Below are positions 21,525 to 34,100 of a stretch of DNA of 56,394 nucleotides, piece after piece. Numbering within the stretch: position 1 is the first letter of the stretch; the number at the start of each line of letters is the position of its first letter. The stretch is from Collybiopsis luxurians FD-317 M1 (taxonomy: Eukaryota > Basidiomycota > Agaricomycetes > Agaricales > Omphalotaceae), in NCBI GenBank assembly GCA_000827265.1, contig KN834888.1, forward strand, positions 13,856-70,249, written 5' to 3'. A program made the position numbers and the translations under genes. The notes beneath the pieces are model-generated. The model saw only the letters and a program-made list of their open reading frames with translations. It had not been told where the DNA came from and searched no databases.

Positions 21525-22804
21525 CCTCATCAGGTCCTTTGGCAGTTTCTGAATCAGATAAAGCAGCACAAGAGTGGAATTCCTCATCTGAAGAGAAGCC
21601 AGAGTCAGCCTTAGCTGTGGCTTGAGTAGGATAGTGATGGGCTGAAGAGGCATTATGAGAATCATAAGGGACATAAGAATCAGAGTCAGGTCCAAGTGAT
21701 GGGGAAGGGGAGGAAATGGAATCAGTGTTGGAAGCCTCAGGAGATGCTCTATCTGGAGAAGTGCTATGGTTTTGTTTGGTGGCTGGTTTGGAGGTTTTGG
21801 GTGCCTTGAATGGAGGATTGCCCTCCCCATGTCCTTTGCATCTCTCTTGTGCTTCTCCTTTAGGATGCTTTCAGCTAGGATATGTGGTTCCAAAATGCCG
21901 AGACAGATCTTTTCTGATTTCAAGTCCTGATTTGCCATAGTAGGTCTTGACATTTACTGCCAAAAATAATTTTCTACAAGAACTCAAGTGGATAAACTTG
22001 GAATTCACTCACACTGATTACTTTCAGTTTCTCTTCGAAAGCCTTTCTCAACATTGAGAAGCCCATCAAGTCCCTTGAATAAGGGATTATGCAGGGACCC
22101 AACCACACAGTAAATTGTAGCATGCATGGCTTCCTCAGCATTTGTGGTACTGGGAAGCCTAGCTGCTAAGACCTCTGGCATAGTGCGCTGAGAGGGAAAA
22201 ATCATCTGTGCATGGTCAGGAGCTAACCACCAGTTGAGCCACTGAGATGCTTTGGGCCACTGTTTCTGGAGCTTGGCAACTGCCTGATCAAACTCTAGCT
22301 CAGTTTCAACTGTAGTGAGCAAGCTGCAGAGATTTTGAAAGCTACTTTTGCTATCAGGTGAGACTATACTTCCAATGCGAGTCATTGGGTCAGAGAGATC
22401 AAATGTGGGTAGATCTCTCCAATTCTTTTTTGACTTTGTTTCAGAAGTGGTGGAAGCAGCAACAGTTGTTGTGTTTATGCTTGCAGGAACACTACCAGTA
22501 GTTGGCTGTACTGGCCCAATTATTGCAGCATTGGCCTTGCATGGGACATGCTGAAAGGCAATTTGAATGCCTACCAAAAACATTATTTAGCAAGAAATTG
22601 ACTCCAGATCTACCAGTGAGAATCCCTACCATTTTCATCCAGTACCAGAAGGATGTTGTATTGCACTGTAGGAGAATTGCTGTGCTGGCCAGCTGCAGCT
22701 TCAGATTGCAAGTTTGCCTGTTGTGCAGGGACATCTGAGCCAGGATCAATAGTCTGTGCAATAAATCGATGCAGTTGAGTCTGATTAAATATATATCTGA
22801 GCAT
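21525..22804 (-). pseudogene. 5' part of large fusion gene: transposase-like segment, Zn-finger-like segment and Ser-rich linker
   Basis: Read downward, 22583-22014 is one exon. It has a low-complexity start, then NWRDLPTFDLSDPMTRIG, a Trp-rich helical stretch (KASQWLNWWL) and the motif RLPSTTNAEEAMH, which I associate with the C-terminal part of transposase-like fusion proteins in Agaricomycetes. A short intron (22013-21957) leads to VKTYYGKSGLEIRKDLSRHFG, with an in-frame TGA at 21869-21871 just before KHPKGEAQERC. A Ser/Asp-rich linker reaches the retrotransposon at 21525 and continues at 13377. Pieces above 22583 (to 22804) look like an upstream exon. The transposase call is tentative. 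The continuous linker across the empty site is direct evidence that both halves were one gene. Confidence 0.6.
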
Positions 22805-23858
22805 ATTTGATTGTCTCTTTACTTAATCCACTTACAAGCCAATTCATGCTTTTGTGCTTCTTATGATTGAAAAAGTGTTTGAGGGGCAGAAAGTCTCACA
22901 ACAACATTTCTCTCAGCTTTATGTGTGCATCAAAACCCATCAATTTTTTGGCTAAGTTTGATGGCGCTGTTGTGGAGTATTCCTATGCAGTGAGAGAATG
23001 GCAAGCTATTACTTGTATTAAACAATAATATTATTACCTCAGTAACACTATGCTTACAAGTAAGAAGCAGTATAGTATCTACAAAAGCATAAATGTAAGT
23101 CATTGACCTATACGCACCTTGATTTGATGCTGACACATGCTGGCATGATGCATACACATCATTCCAATGGGTCACATATGCATCACAAATATGTGTGACA
23201 CACTGACTTGATGCACAATTCTACAGTCTGCTTTGGCAGTTACTACGCTCAAAGTGATAAAGCTAGAATCACTGCTAGCATGCCTCAAGCCAATTCACTA
23301 GTGATTTCAGGATGTTTGTCAGCCTCATGGTCTGCTGATACGACAGACACATTGTCAGACCCTGGATATTTTCTTTCTTTCTAAATCACCCAGTGAAAAC
23401 AGATCTGTAGGGGCACCCCAGCTCAGAATGGGATTTATCTGCCATAGCAGTGCTGAGAGTGTTGAATATATGGATAAGGGCTTGTTCAACTCCATGCATT
23501 ATACCAAATTTCTCTGAACAATGAAACGCCTAATTGGTTTTTTGACCTGTGCTCTTTGCCTAAGCTTAATTGACCTGTCATCCATTCCGCAATTGTACTA
23601 CCAAGACTTGTGGGCTACCTAGACAGACTACACAATGGCATTCGATCCTTCTTTAACAGTCCACCCCATTGCTGAACTGTACCTTATTACTTGAGCATCC
23701 ATACCCAAATGGAATCAATGGCAGTACCTTTTGATTGTCAATGGTCTTAAACTGAGCAATTGATGTGTAGGGCTGAACAAACATGTTACTAGCTGAGTTT
23801 GTGTGGATCTTTCATTTTGCAATTTGTAATTCATAATGCATCCAGCTGTACCTCTTCA
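22805..23858. other. No gene recognised
   Basis: AT-rich sequence with only short frames. A segment at about 23808-23845 (TGTGGATC..TTGCAATTTGTAA) has a diverged direct counterpart at about 25011-25055, so the two flank the inverted-repeat element. Confidence 0.4.
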
Positions 23859-24976
23859 GGTGTTGACAAAGTAACTTGGCAAATTTAAAGTCTGCTAACT
23901 TGTCCTTACAAAAGTAACTTTTTTTCCTGCACTTGACAGCTAACTTGCTGAGTCTCGGCAAAATGTGATACACATTAAAACTTGTTTTTGATGCATTTAA
24001 CAAGTTATTTGTCATTATTGAAGGTGATATTTGGAGACACCAACTAGATTGTGAGTGTGCCGAGTGAGTTCAATGTCCTACATTGCCAGGACTGTTACTG
24101 ACTCAATGATTCTAAGTTGTTCTATCTAAATCATCTACTTGCAGAGGTGGGCCATGCATGGCATCCAAATTCAATTCTGAGACATGACCGAAATTTTCTG
24201 CCCCTCCTTGAACAAAGAAAAAGAACTGGTCCTGTTGTCAGGTAATCAAGAAGATACTGATCTTCATTGAGCTCCTGAGTTAGATGAGCTTGATGATGCT
24301 CCTCTGAAACACCTTACTTGTCCTCCTGTGGATGGCTTTGAGGATGAATCAGAGCTGGATGATAAAATTAAGCTCAACATTGATGTAAATCTCAGCGCTG
24401 GAATTTTGAAACAGGTATTAACAAAAAGGCAAGGTGATCCCTCACCTCTGTTTGCAGAAGTCATTTATTGTAAGGCAGAGCATGTCAATCCTGCAGAACC
24501 TAGCCAGAAAAAGACCAAGGTGATTGACTGGGAGACAATTTGAATGATATCACTGCTGTAGGAATAGTTTTAGTTGGTAGAATGTTAATAACATGTTAAT
24601 ATGATGTTAATAGTTGTGTTAATGTAGCAGTTGAGAGTTCCAATGTTAATATACATGTTATATGTTTTTCACATCTCAGAGCCATATTTGCCTTACCCTA
24701 TCAAAAGTAAATGGGACTATGCAATACTCCAGGCAATATGGGACATCTAACTAACTTGGTACACTCATGATATGTCAAGTATTATTGTTTCTGATTCATG
24801 AACAGTGCCAAAAACAATGTTAAATGAACCAAAAATAAGTTTTAATGAGAGTTACATTTTGCTGAGACTCGGCAAGTTAACCTGTCAAGTGCAGGAAAAA
24901 AAAGTTACTTGCATGTAACTTTAAAGTAATTTAATTAAATTAAAAAAGTTAGAAAAAAAGTTACTTTGTGCACACC
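23859..24976. mobile_element. Inverted-repeat element (about 1.1 kb), probably a non-autonomous DNA transposon
   Basis: The left end begins GGTGTTGACAAAGTAACTT and the right end is its near-complement AAGTTACTTTGTGCACACC. Further in, about 23923-24000 and 24820-24905 are inverted copies sharing CCTGCACTTGACAG and GAGTCTCGGC. The arms are therefore about 140 bp with a gap. The interior has a short frame (24270-24543) but no recognisable transposase. I see no clear target-site duplication. Confidence 0.65.
24270..24543 (+). pseudogene. C-terminal coding remnant inside the inverted-repeat element
   Basis: An open frame of about 90 codons ends VIDWETI-stop. It is acidic (PELDELDDAPLKHL; EDESELDD) with codon structure unlike its surroundings. 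It has no start, probably following a lost exon. The family is not recognised; it may be the tail of the element's own gene. Confidence 0.3.
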
Positions 24977-26688
24977 ATGATTAGATGAACCTGCTACAAA
25001 GTGAGTCCATGTGGATTTTGCATTTGCAACCTGTAACTCATACTTGCACCCATATGCGAGTTTTTACACCCCTTTGGTTATCTTTCAGCACTTTGTCTTG
25101 TTGCCTCATTCTTCTCCTACGTTCTGTCCTACCATGGGTGATTTCTCCTTTTGATTAGATCTTGCCATATGCTGATCTTTGACTGTCCTTTCTTCAATCA
25201 TTGGTGTGGCAAGGGAAATGTAATGCATATCCCCTTCATACTGTCTGTCTCAGATGTTATTGAGTCAGCTGAGTACTTTAGGTTTACTCATAAATTTAAC
25301 ACAATCATTCACTATCTCCTCTAACATCTTAACTCATCTGTGCTTGATTTGTTCCTTCCATCACTCCCAGTCCTGCCTTGCTCTTGTACATGCTCCAGTA
25401 TACAATTTAGATCTTGTCATTGCTGAGCAAGGGTCTCACAGACATTGGCCCCAAAAATGAAAGTAATTAGCAAGAAGCATGAGTCACTGAACTTTAAGGT
25501 TTTTAGACTCTTTGCCAAATGGTTAGACTGAAAAACACATGTGCAAAGTTTCCCCTTCTGAGTAAAGTCTTTTGTTGACCTAGGCCATCTTGTGTTCTAC
25601 AAGCTTGATTGAGCTTTGTTGACTGTGATTCAGGCAGTTGTTGAAGTTCCTCATAGCACACTCAGGACTTAGAGCATAGGCACCTCACAAGGTACCCTAA
25701 ACATGTACCATTGTCCAGCTACCCTTATGAATACAATAGGTCTTCTCCAGATTTGACTGACAGCTTGGGCTCACTACAGTCCTTTGACACCTTTTAATTG
25801 TCCTAACAAAACACAGGATCTAGTGTTTGTTACATTTTGAGCTGTGGCCAAACAATCAGCTTATCACTGTGAAAGTGAGATTTGGTGAGTTATGCTGATG
25901 AAGTTTTGAGATGACATACTAACTCTTGAATTTAAATAAAGGCCATGATGCAAGGTACTTCATTGGAGTAGGGGGTTCAGGCTGGGATGCCATTGCTATA
26001 TAATCTGTCACACATGTCACTAGTTCCTTGGCAGTATGCAGCCATGTTCATCCACATATAGCTCACTTGAGGTGGGCTCTGCCCACTTCAACATAATGGG
26101 TGAGTTTTATCAGTGATATGGACAAAAATGTTAAAGCCTTTTTTTTGTTGGCCTCTTGTCAGTTTCAGGGTATTGTTTTGGAGCTCCCTGTACCATGGAA
26201 CTTTCCACAGATCCAGTTGTGGTTGCAGGTACAACAAAATTTTTCAAGGTTGGCAGAGTAATGCAATATAATACTTCAATCATCTCCTGCTTAAATTTAG
26301 CTGCCATCACCCATCTGACATATTTGAATGAAGACCACTTTCAGAAAATGTCAAGTAAGAGTTGGGTTTGATGATACCATTAATTCCTGCTATCTAATTA
26401 AGCTTTCCCATATTAGAACCTCTCATGCTCTAATGTGCAGGTAATTTGAGCTGTTTCATATCCTGTGGAATTGAGCACTCACAACAGTGGCCACTGCACA
26501 CAACAGAAACTGACCACACTTTCCCTCTACCAAACTGGTGCATTGCCAAAGACATACTTATTGAGTATAAGATTCAGTATTACTTTCAGATATTCTCCAG
26601 AGTAAATCATGGATTTGCATCCCACAGTAATTTTTCTATCCCTAATGCCTGTGAGTAGTTTGGAAATTTGAGACTGGACATACTTGAG
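24977..26688. other. No gene recognised
   Basis: About 1.7 kb with scattered short frames, no splice-supported coding structure and no clear repeat ends. Confidence 0.4.
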
Positions 26689-26853
26689 TTTTGACTGTTT
26701 GCTGACTTGCACTCAGGGATGAGAAGGGATGTGAGAGATAATGATATCCTGATATCCTGAGATGGGCAAGGCTGAGACCAGAAGACATTGCTGAGGTGAA
26801 AGCAGTGTCTTCCTGCCTGGGTTAGTGGGAACAAAGGCAGGATGTACCACCCA
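26689..26853 (+). repeat. Direct repeat A, copy 1
   Basis: About 165 bp from TTTTGACTGTTT to GATGTACCACCCA, found again at 27108-27271 with scattered substitutions. It includes the small duplication GATATCCTGATATCCTGA. Confidence 0.85.
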
Positions 26854-26934
26854 TTCCTGCGGATACCAGAAAACCACCTCTCTCATGTATGTGACAGAGT
26901 CTGAACAAGGTTTAAGTTTACCATGGGGGGAGGG

Positions 26935-27107
26935 TCAAAAACTATCTATATTCTGGCTTAAGTTCTTGTGTACAATGGGATGGATACTAGCAAAGATATG
27001 TACTTTAAGTGATGATGGAGGTTGAGGCTAAGTTTCACAAACCAACTGAGATGGCCCAGTTGGCATGTCAAAAATGTGGCCTCTGTGTTCTTACAGCTGC
27101 CTGTACT
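26935..27107 (+). repeat. Direct repeat B, copy 1 (173 bp)
   Basis: Starts TCAAAAACTATCTATATTC and ends GCTGCCTGTACT. The second copy at 28578-28750 has the same length. The pair could be terminal repeats of a small retroelement, but they lack TG..CA ends and I see no target duplication. Confidence 0.85.
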
Positions 27108-27271
27108 TTTGACTGTTTGCCAACTTGCACTCAGTGATGAGAAGGGATGTGAGAGATAATGATATCCTGATATCCTGAGGTGGGCAAGGCTGAGACCAGA
27201 AGACATCACTGAGTGGGAAGCAGTGTCTTCCTGCCTGGGGTAGCAGGAACAAAGGCAGGATGTACCACCCA
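27108..27271 (+). repeat. Direct repeat A, copy 2
   Basis: Second copy of the 26689-26853 repeat, starting exactly where repeat B copy 1 ends. Confidence 0.85.
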
Positions 27272-27704
27272 CATGAGAAAGCTTTTCTGCAGGATGGGGA
27301 ACAAGAGCGACAATGAGGTGGAACCATGAGAACCTGATGGTTGTGGTGTGGGGAACTCGCATGTCTGGTGGATCTGCCCCAACTCGAAGCATAATGATGC
27401 AATGGACTTCTGCCACAGCACACCTGCCCACTGGGTGCAGTGTTGTTTTGTCTGCCCCTGTGCTTGTGGGGGGTTGGGCTAGGCATAGGGGATCCTTGGT
27501 GCAAGCATGATGTCAAGCAATGCCTGGCACACTTGGTGGAGCCTCTACATTCCCCTGGGGGATGGGTGCGCTTGTCTCCAGAATGGAGATTGGGGTCAGG
27601 AGCAACCCAAGCTTGTGAAGGTGACTGTGGAGGTGGATTGACTGAGGGAGTCAAAGGTAGTTGATTGTCCCTGAAACCAACACCTGAAAACTAGTGTCAG
27701 CAAT

Positions 27705-27785
27705 GGAATGGAGTGGATGAGAATGGATAAAGGAGTGGATAAAAATGGATAGAAGGAGGGATAAAGTGGATGAAGGGATGACAGG
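27705..27785. repeat. Imperfect GGATRRA-type simple repeat
   Basis: Runs such as GTGGATGAGAATGGATAAAGG repeat the words GGATAA and GGATGA about nine times. Confidence 0.6.
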
Positions 27786-28577
27786 TGAGATAGCACCTGA
27801 CCCAGATATGGTCTGAATGGTTAGATGGTTTAAACTGAACAGGTGAACAGGGGGTGGATATATCTAGAGCTTACCTGGAATGCATGGAGTGGCGCCAGTC
27901 ATAGCAGATCTCTGCTGTCCCTGGTTTGTGTCCTCAGTTCCCAACCCACCAGAAGGCGGGCCAGAGAAAGGGAACAATGAACCATACCCAGGGCAACCCA
28001 AAGATTCACCTCAAGAGGGTGCGAGTGCAAAGCCAGCTGGATGGGCTGGGATGTGATTGGAGTATGAAGGCCCTGGGCTTGTGGATGTTGCCAGGTCTCC
28101 TCTAGGGAAGGGCAATGGAGCTCCATGCTCCCTGGATCCAGAGATGAGTCCGACGCAGGTGCCCTTGGAGTGTAGGGCTTCAGATGGCTGGAGGAGTTGG
28201 CATTGGTCCAGGACAATGTTTGTGCCAGTTTGGTCATTGATGTCAATGTCCTCTCCCCTTGCAGTGGAGGCTTGCTGCTTACCCTTGCTGCTAGGTTGCC
28301 AGCCTCTAACTGATCTGGCAGATGTAGAGACTTGTCCTTCCCCAGTGGGAGAGTCATCTTCACCTTTGACACAAGTGTGAGACTCTTTGGGTATCTTGTA
28401 GATGGATTCCAGGTGTGAGCTGGGTTGCTGGGAGCATGTTCACAGATGTCCAGCTGGGATGTGAGGGTTCATCACATTGGTTGTGTCAGTTGTGTCGCTG
28501 GATGCTGTTGCTGAGGTCATATGGGAAGCAAAAACATTGGCAGGGGAGTGGAAAGGAATGTGTGATGTGAAGAAGAA

Positions 28578-28750
28578 TCAAAAACTATCTATATTCTAGC
28601 TTAAGTTCTTGTGTACAATGGGATGGATACTAGCGAGGAGATGTACTTTAAGTGATGATGGAGGTTAAGGCTAAATTTCACAAACCAACCAAGATGGCCT
28701 GGTCGGCATGTCAAAAATGTGGCCTCCATGTTCTCACAGCTGCCTGTACT
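28578..28750 (+). repeat. Direct repeat B, copy 2 (173 bp)
   Basis: Same ends as 26935-27107; mostly transition differences. Confidence 0.85.
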
Positions 28751-30813
28751 ATATGTCTATGCTTATATATTGAATCTCATAATCTTTTTTTTTGATTAGG
28801 TTGGGCTAGAGAACAATCAGCTTGAGGTATTGCAGTGTGGTTTCATTGATTTTTGGATGAAAAATCTAGAGTAACAAAAGTTCAGATCACCATCTCTTGC
28901 AACCACAAGGGATGTTGAGGATAGAGGTGAAGGCAGAGTGACAGGTGCATACACCACCTGCATGAGACATGGAGTCACAGTTTCTAATGATGACACTAAT
29001 AGGGAAGCTTGAGCACAAATCAAATGTGAAAGAATGAGCAAGGTTGAGGAAGGAGACAGAGCAGGTGGGACTTGAGGGGAGTAACAACAGACTGTAGTGG
29101 ACATAGCAGAGTTGCCTGCAACAGAAAGAGCTGAAGTAGGTGGGCACTGGACAAGAACATTGCTTACAGAGACTTGAAGAGAGGGAACCAAAGTCTGAGC
29201 GATGTCCAGAGTGGAAGAAACTGTCACTGGAATTATAAGCAGCTGTGGTAAATCACAATGAGGGTTTTGTCATCAATAGGCCAAAGAGAGACAGCAAGAA
29301 TTGGTTCAATGAGGGGGAGCTGGGTGAGTGAGACTGGGAGTTTGAAGGGTTTTGAGACTGGATACAAGTTATTACAAATAATAAGAGCCAAGCTGGTTGA
29401 TGTATTATCTTTGTCAGGAGTCGCACACAGAGGGTAAGATACAGAGACAATCTGCATAGATATAACATTGTCTTGGGCAGGCAAAGCAATTTGCAACCTA
29501 AGCAAGGACAGCAACTGAAGTAATGAGCATAAACTGGTGGGTGATTAAAAGTACAGATAACCACATATGATGGCATCATTTATATCATCCATATTCACAT
29601 TATCCAGTTCTGTATTCACTTCAACCTCAATGGCAGAGGGGTTTGAGCTATCTGGAACAACATACATCTGATAGAACAACATTACTTTTCTGGGGGTGAA
29701 AGAGCAGAAGAGTATCAATGAAAGCTCACTAGCACAGCCCATTTCATTGACTCTTTGCTGGCACTTGAGGATGGAGCCTGTTGCTAGGTGTATGAGCCAG
29801 AACTAGCCCCAAGAAATCAATTCAGAGAGCAAACTTTGATAATGGCATGTTTTGCTTTCCAAGCTGATAGGGTATGGGTGACAACAGGCTTGGCAGCCTT
29901 CATATGCACTCTGTGGAAGGTGACATTCCCTAAAAAGCGACACATAAGAAGAGCAATAAACATACATAACAAGAGTATCTTTGTCAAGTACTCATTTCCC
30001 TGCTCTAGAGTTGTCCATATACAGAAGTTTCTTGCATTGAGCTTGCAGATCAGTCACTGAGTGATTTTGCTTCTGACCTCTTCCAAGTTCTGCAGAAGGA
30101 CTGATTGTAGCAGAGCTCTGGACACATTCATGGTGAGAAAGTACTGTCAAACAATGTTGTGTCTGAACCATACTAATCCCTGCTCCACACCTAGCCCTCT
30201 GTGAAGCAGGTCTCCATTCCAACAAAGTTTATTGAAACATCCCTCCAGGTGGGAGTTCTGAACACAAAAGACAAGGAAATCAGAGCTTGGTGAGCTGATC
30301 CAGGTCTTGAGTTCCTACAACACATTGTGAGCAAGAGCACAAAGAAAAACAGACATAATTAAAGCACACCAATTGTTTGTGTCTGTTTAGATCATAATCT
30401 TTAGATGCAGATTGAGTGTACTTTACAGTGAGTTCAATTCCAACTGGATGGAACTTGTCTCTCAAAGTCACTTAGCTTGACAGACAAGTGTCATTGAGTA
30501 GTTGCTTGAATCAGGCTAGAGCTCCATCCTGGGATTGCTTGAGAAGAGACTCAAAACTTGTGATTTGGTGAGTTGAGACATGCATGCTTTAAAAGAGGGT
30601 GCAAGATGTCAATAGAAATTGACAGACAGTGGTTGTTAGAAGAGAGGCACATAGCCTTGATTACATATGCTCGGCACTAGATGGCCATATTAGTGCTCTG
30701 ACAGCTCAGCTTCCAATAGTGCAGCTTTTCTGTGACAGCCATTAGCATCCACGGCTTAAATTGGAACTGCCACAATGGTACAGGATTGGTCCCATGTTGG
30801 GTTTGCTACCTGT
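28751..30813. other. No gene recognised
   Basis: Several frames of 90-140 codons occur on the minus strand, but their composition (Ser/Leu/Pro-rich, no motif) and mutual overlap look like chance. Nothing else is identifiable. Confidence 0.4.
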
Positions 30814-30818
30814 GCTGG
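30814..30818. repeat. Target-site duplication GCTGG, left copy
   Basis: GCTGG precedes the element here and follows it at 42554-42558. Confidence 0.9.
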
Positions 30819-31107
30819 TGCCATGCAATGGTGACAGAGTTACAGAGAGTGCAGTCACAAAAGGGGAAGGCTTGCTGAGTTGAGTGAGCACTGAGCTTAG
30901 CATTCAGACAAGTGACAAGGTAAAGGTGTTGATTTAAGAAAGGTTACCCTAGTTCTATGTACTTACTGGCTTAAATAGTAGTACGAGGGTTATGTAATGG
31001 AGAACTAAAAGGAGTTATTGATAAGATAAAGAAGGAGATGAGTGAATGAATGGTAAGTGAGTGGGAAGTAAGTAATGCAACAACCAAGATCATAACACAC
31101 CACTACA
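30819..31107 (-). repeat. 3' LTR of the second gypsy element
   Basis: 289 bp. In element orientation it starts TGTAGTGGTGTG and ends GCATGGCA. A TATTTAAG box-like motif is present. Compared with the other LTR it has lost most CG dinucleotides. Confidence 0.93.
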
Positions 31108-34100
31108 TATGCCCTCCTGAGATTGCAAATGGAATCTCATAACAAAAACAAAATGTACACCAGTCAAGTCTCCATCTGAGAGCCAGAAGTCGATGAGGAA
31201 GTGACCAGGGTAGAAGTCCCAGAGCATCAGGCCTTAGCTTCTCTCTGGGCACAGAGCATAAAGGACAATTTTGGGTCCTCACAACAGGAAGTTTGCAATG
31301 CCTTCCAGCTATGGCATTCCTGTATTGCCAAATTGTGTTTGCAATCATTGGCACTGACCTTAACTAAGGCATGAACAATGCCTTTGAGGTTAGAACCAAA
31401 GTATCCAGCCAAAATGTCATCGTTGGCAGTAGGAGCAGGGTTTCAAAGGGAAGTGGGGTGTGGGTAGGTTTTACCTGCATCAGAAATGAGCTGTGCATCA
31501 AAGAGCTGGAATGCTTCAGACTCATACTCATCCTTGCTCCACAGACAAGAATAAGAAATATGGCCTTCACCATGGAAGGGAGTGACATTGTCCTTGCACA
31601 TGGTCATGAGTTGGAATTTGAGCATATCCAGTGTTACAAGATTAATGGTAGCAGCGATGGGAAGGTAGTCTGGAAGAATAGGGACATTCCATCCCTTGGT
31701 AAGAGCAACAGAATGATGAAGTAATTGGACCATGAACGTGTCATCTTTGTGCCACACAGTCTTGGGTGAGGCAATGCTGTTGGTGATGGTCCAGCCATTG
31801 ACCTCATTGGGATCATAGGAGATGCAGTGTAAGTCTGGTAAGAAAATGTCATCACCAGAGAATATAGGGAGATTAGTGGTTGGCATGAGTGCTGGGGAAG
31901 ATGGGATCAAAGAAGGAATGTGGGTAGAATTTTGGATATGGGTCAAGCTATGTTCCTCACTTTTTATGGTATGCTCTCTTCCAGATCTCAGAGAAAAGGT
32001 AAAAGTGAGGCACGCCAAAAAAAGTTGACTTGTTCCCTCTTCAGGAACATCTGCTGAGCTGCGGCCAGCAGATAAATCTACAATTGAATTGACACCAATT
32101 GCTTCAAGGTACTCAGTCAACAGTTCCAGGTGGCTGATTTTACTGTATGGCAACCAAGTCATGTTGCCAGATTTCCAGAAAACCTCAAACATTGAATTTT
32201 TGTGTGAGCCTGGATGTGAGAGTATACAATCAACTGCCCATTCATCAGATATCTCCCCAAAGTTGGCAACTTGATGTTCCAGTTGACCGGGGAATAACTG
32301 GTCATCATTTGGAATATGAATGCATAGCAAGGATGCATGAAAAACATCATGAATCCCTCTCTTCTTCAAGCTCATAGGTAAATCTAAGCGACAAGAAGAT
32401 TCACTAACAATATCCAAGATTTTGTAGGGACCAATATATTTTGGTAACAGTTTGCAAGCATGACCTTTTGGAAAGGAAATATTTTTTGTAGAGATGTAAA
32501 CAAGATTGCCAGCCACAAATGGAGATTGTATACAATGACAATTTTCATCCCTAGTCTGCTTAGTGTGATGATACAGAAGCAAATCATGAGCAGACATAAC
32601 AGCTTCCTTCATCTGTTGTGCAAATGCATGTACACCAGGGAACTCAGACTCAGCCGCACCATTCCAGATGAATGAACATGGTAGTCAACCAGAGCTTAAA
32701 AAGAAGGGGGAATAACTGGTGGTTTCAGAATGTGCCAAGTTAATTGCAAACTCCACCGCTGGTAGGCATGTTACCCAGTCATCTTGATATTCCACCACAC
32801 ACTGTCGGAGCATCTGCATTACTGTTCAATTTGAATGCTCTGTAAGTCCATCCATCTCAGGGTGATAAGCACTTGACATGCGGAGCTTTGTGCCAATCAA
32901 GGAATGCAGGTACGACCAGAATCTACTTGTGAATAGGGAATCTCAATCACTAATAATCACCTTGGGTAGGCCATGATGCTTGTAAACCTCCATGAACACA
33001 AGTTCCACTACATCTTTAGCCTTGTAATTAGCCTGACTCGGAACCACATGTACCATTCTTGTGAGATGATCTACAATTGTTGTGATCATATCAGATTTAC
33101 CATTGCGATTAGAGCTCTCTGGCAAGGGACCCACAAAGTCAATTCCAATAACTTCCCATGGATAGCTTGGGACTGGCAGATGTTTAAGCAAACCATAGGG
33201 CTTATGATTTGATGACTTAGTTTTGTGACAGACAGAGCAAGAATCACAAAATTTTTGCATGTCATGTACCATAGTCTTCTACCTAATGTGGTCCCGCAGA
33301 TATGCTAAGGTCTTTTGTGAGCTTAAATGAGCTAATATTGAGTGAGCTTCATCAATAAGAATTTCCCTAAGCTTATGGGTTCCAATTGAAACATCTGGAA
33401 TACACATAACCTTACGGTCAGTGAGTTTCAAATAAATGATACCACTTGAGACCTCATAGTTTCTATATTCCCTTGGGTTTTTTAGTATAGCACTGAATAC
33501 TGAATCATTGGAATACTGATTTGTAACAGCACTCTCAATATCAATACCAGCTCGCCCCTGTGAAGCAATTTGTTGGAGAGACAGTGGTTGCGCTGATCTC
33601 GGTAATTCATTAATTTTAGTTGTCACCAGATCGGAGTGATGTTCTGGTTGCTGATCCACTCCTGTGGATTTATTACTTCCAGGTTGAGGTGTCTGTGATG
33701 GGCCAGGCCCAGTGATGTCATTGTTATGCAAAATTCTAGATTGTCCAAAAAACTGGGTCAGAGCAATTAGACCTTCCTCCTGGGCAGCTTGAGCCTTTGC
33801 TGACTTGCAGGGGTTAGAGAACAATTCCATCTTGCCAGCATAGATAGAGTCTGGCACAGTACACTGTGCTTCTGTACCTACAAGAAGTAGCATTGTTATG
33901 AGCCCAAATCCTAGATCCTCAGTATCCATTAAGTCATGAGCTGTATATTCACTTTGAGCTCTAATAGTTCCAGGAGCATCATTAGAATACATACGCAATA
34001 ATGCATCCACAAGAACATTCTCAGTGCCCCAAACATACTCAACCTCAAAGTCAAATTCTGATATTTTTTCAAACCAATGCGCTTGACACCCTGATAAATC

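Noticed and set aside
26935..28750. Complete LTR retrotransposon with 173-bp LTRs
   Set aside because: No TG..CA ends, no target duplication and no gag or pol frames inside.
28817..29579. Minus-strand frames of 86-136 codons, Ser/Pro/Leu rich
   Set aside because: Overlapping frames with no motif, no signal peptide and no convincing introns.
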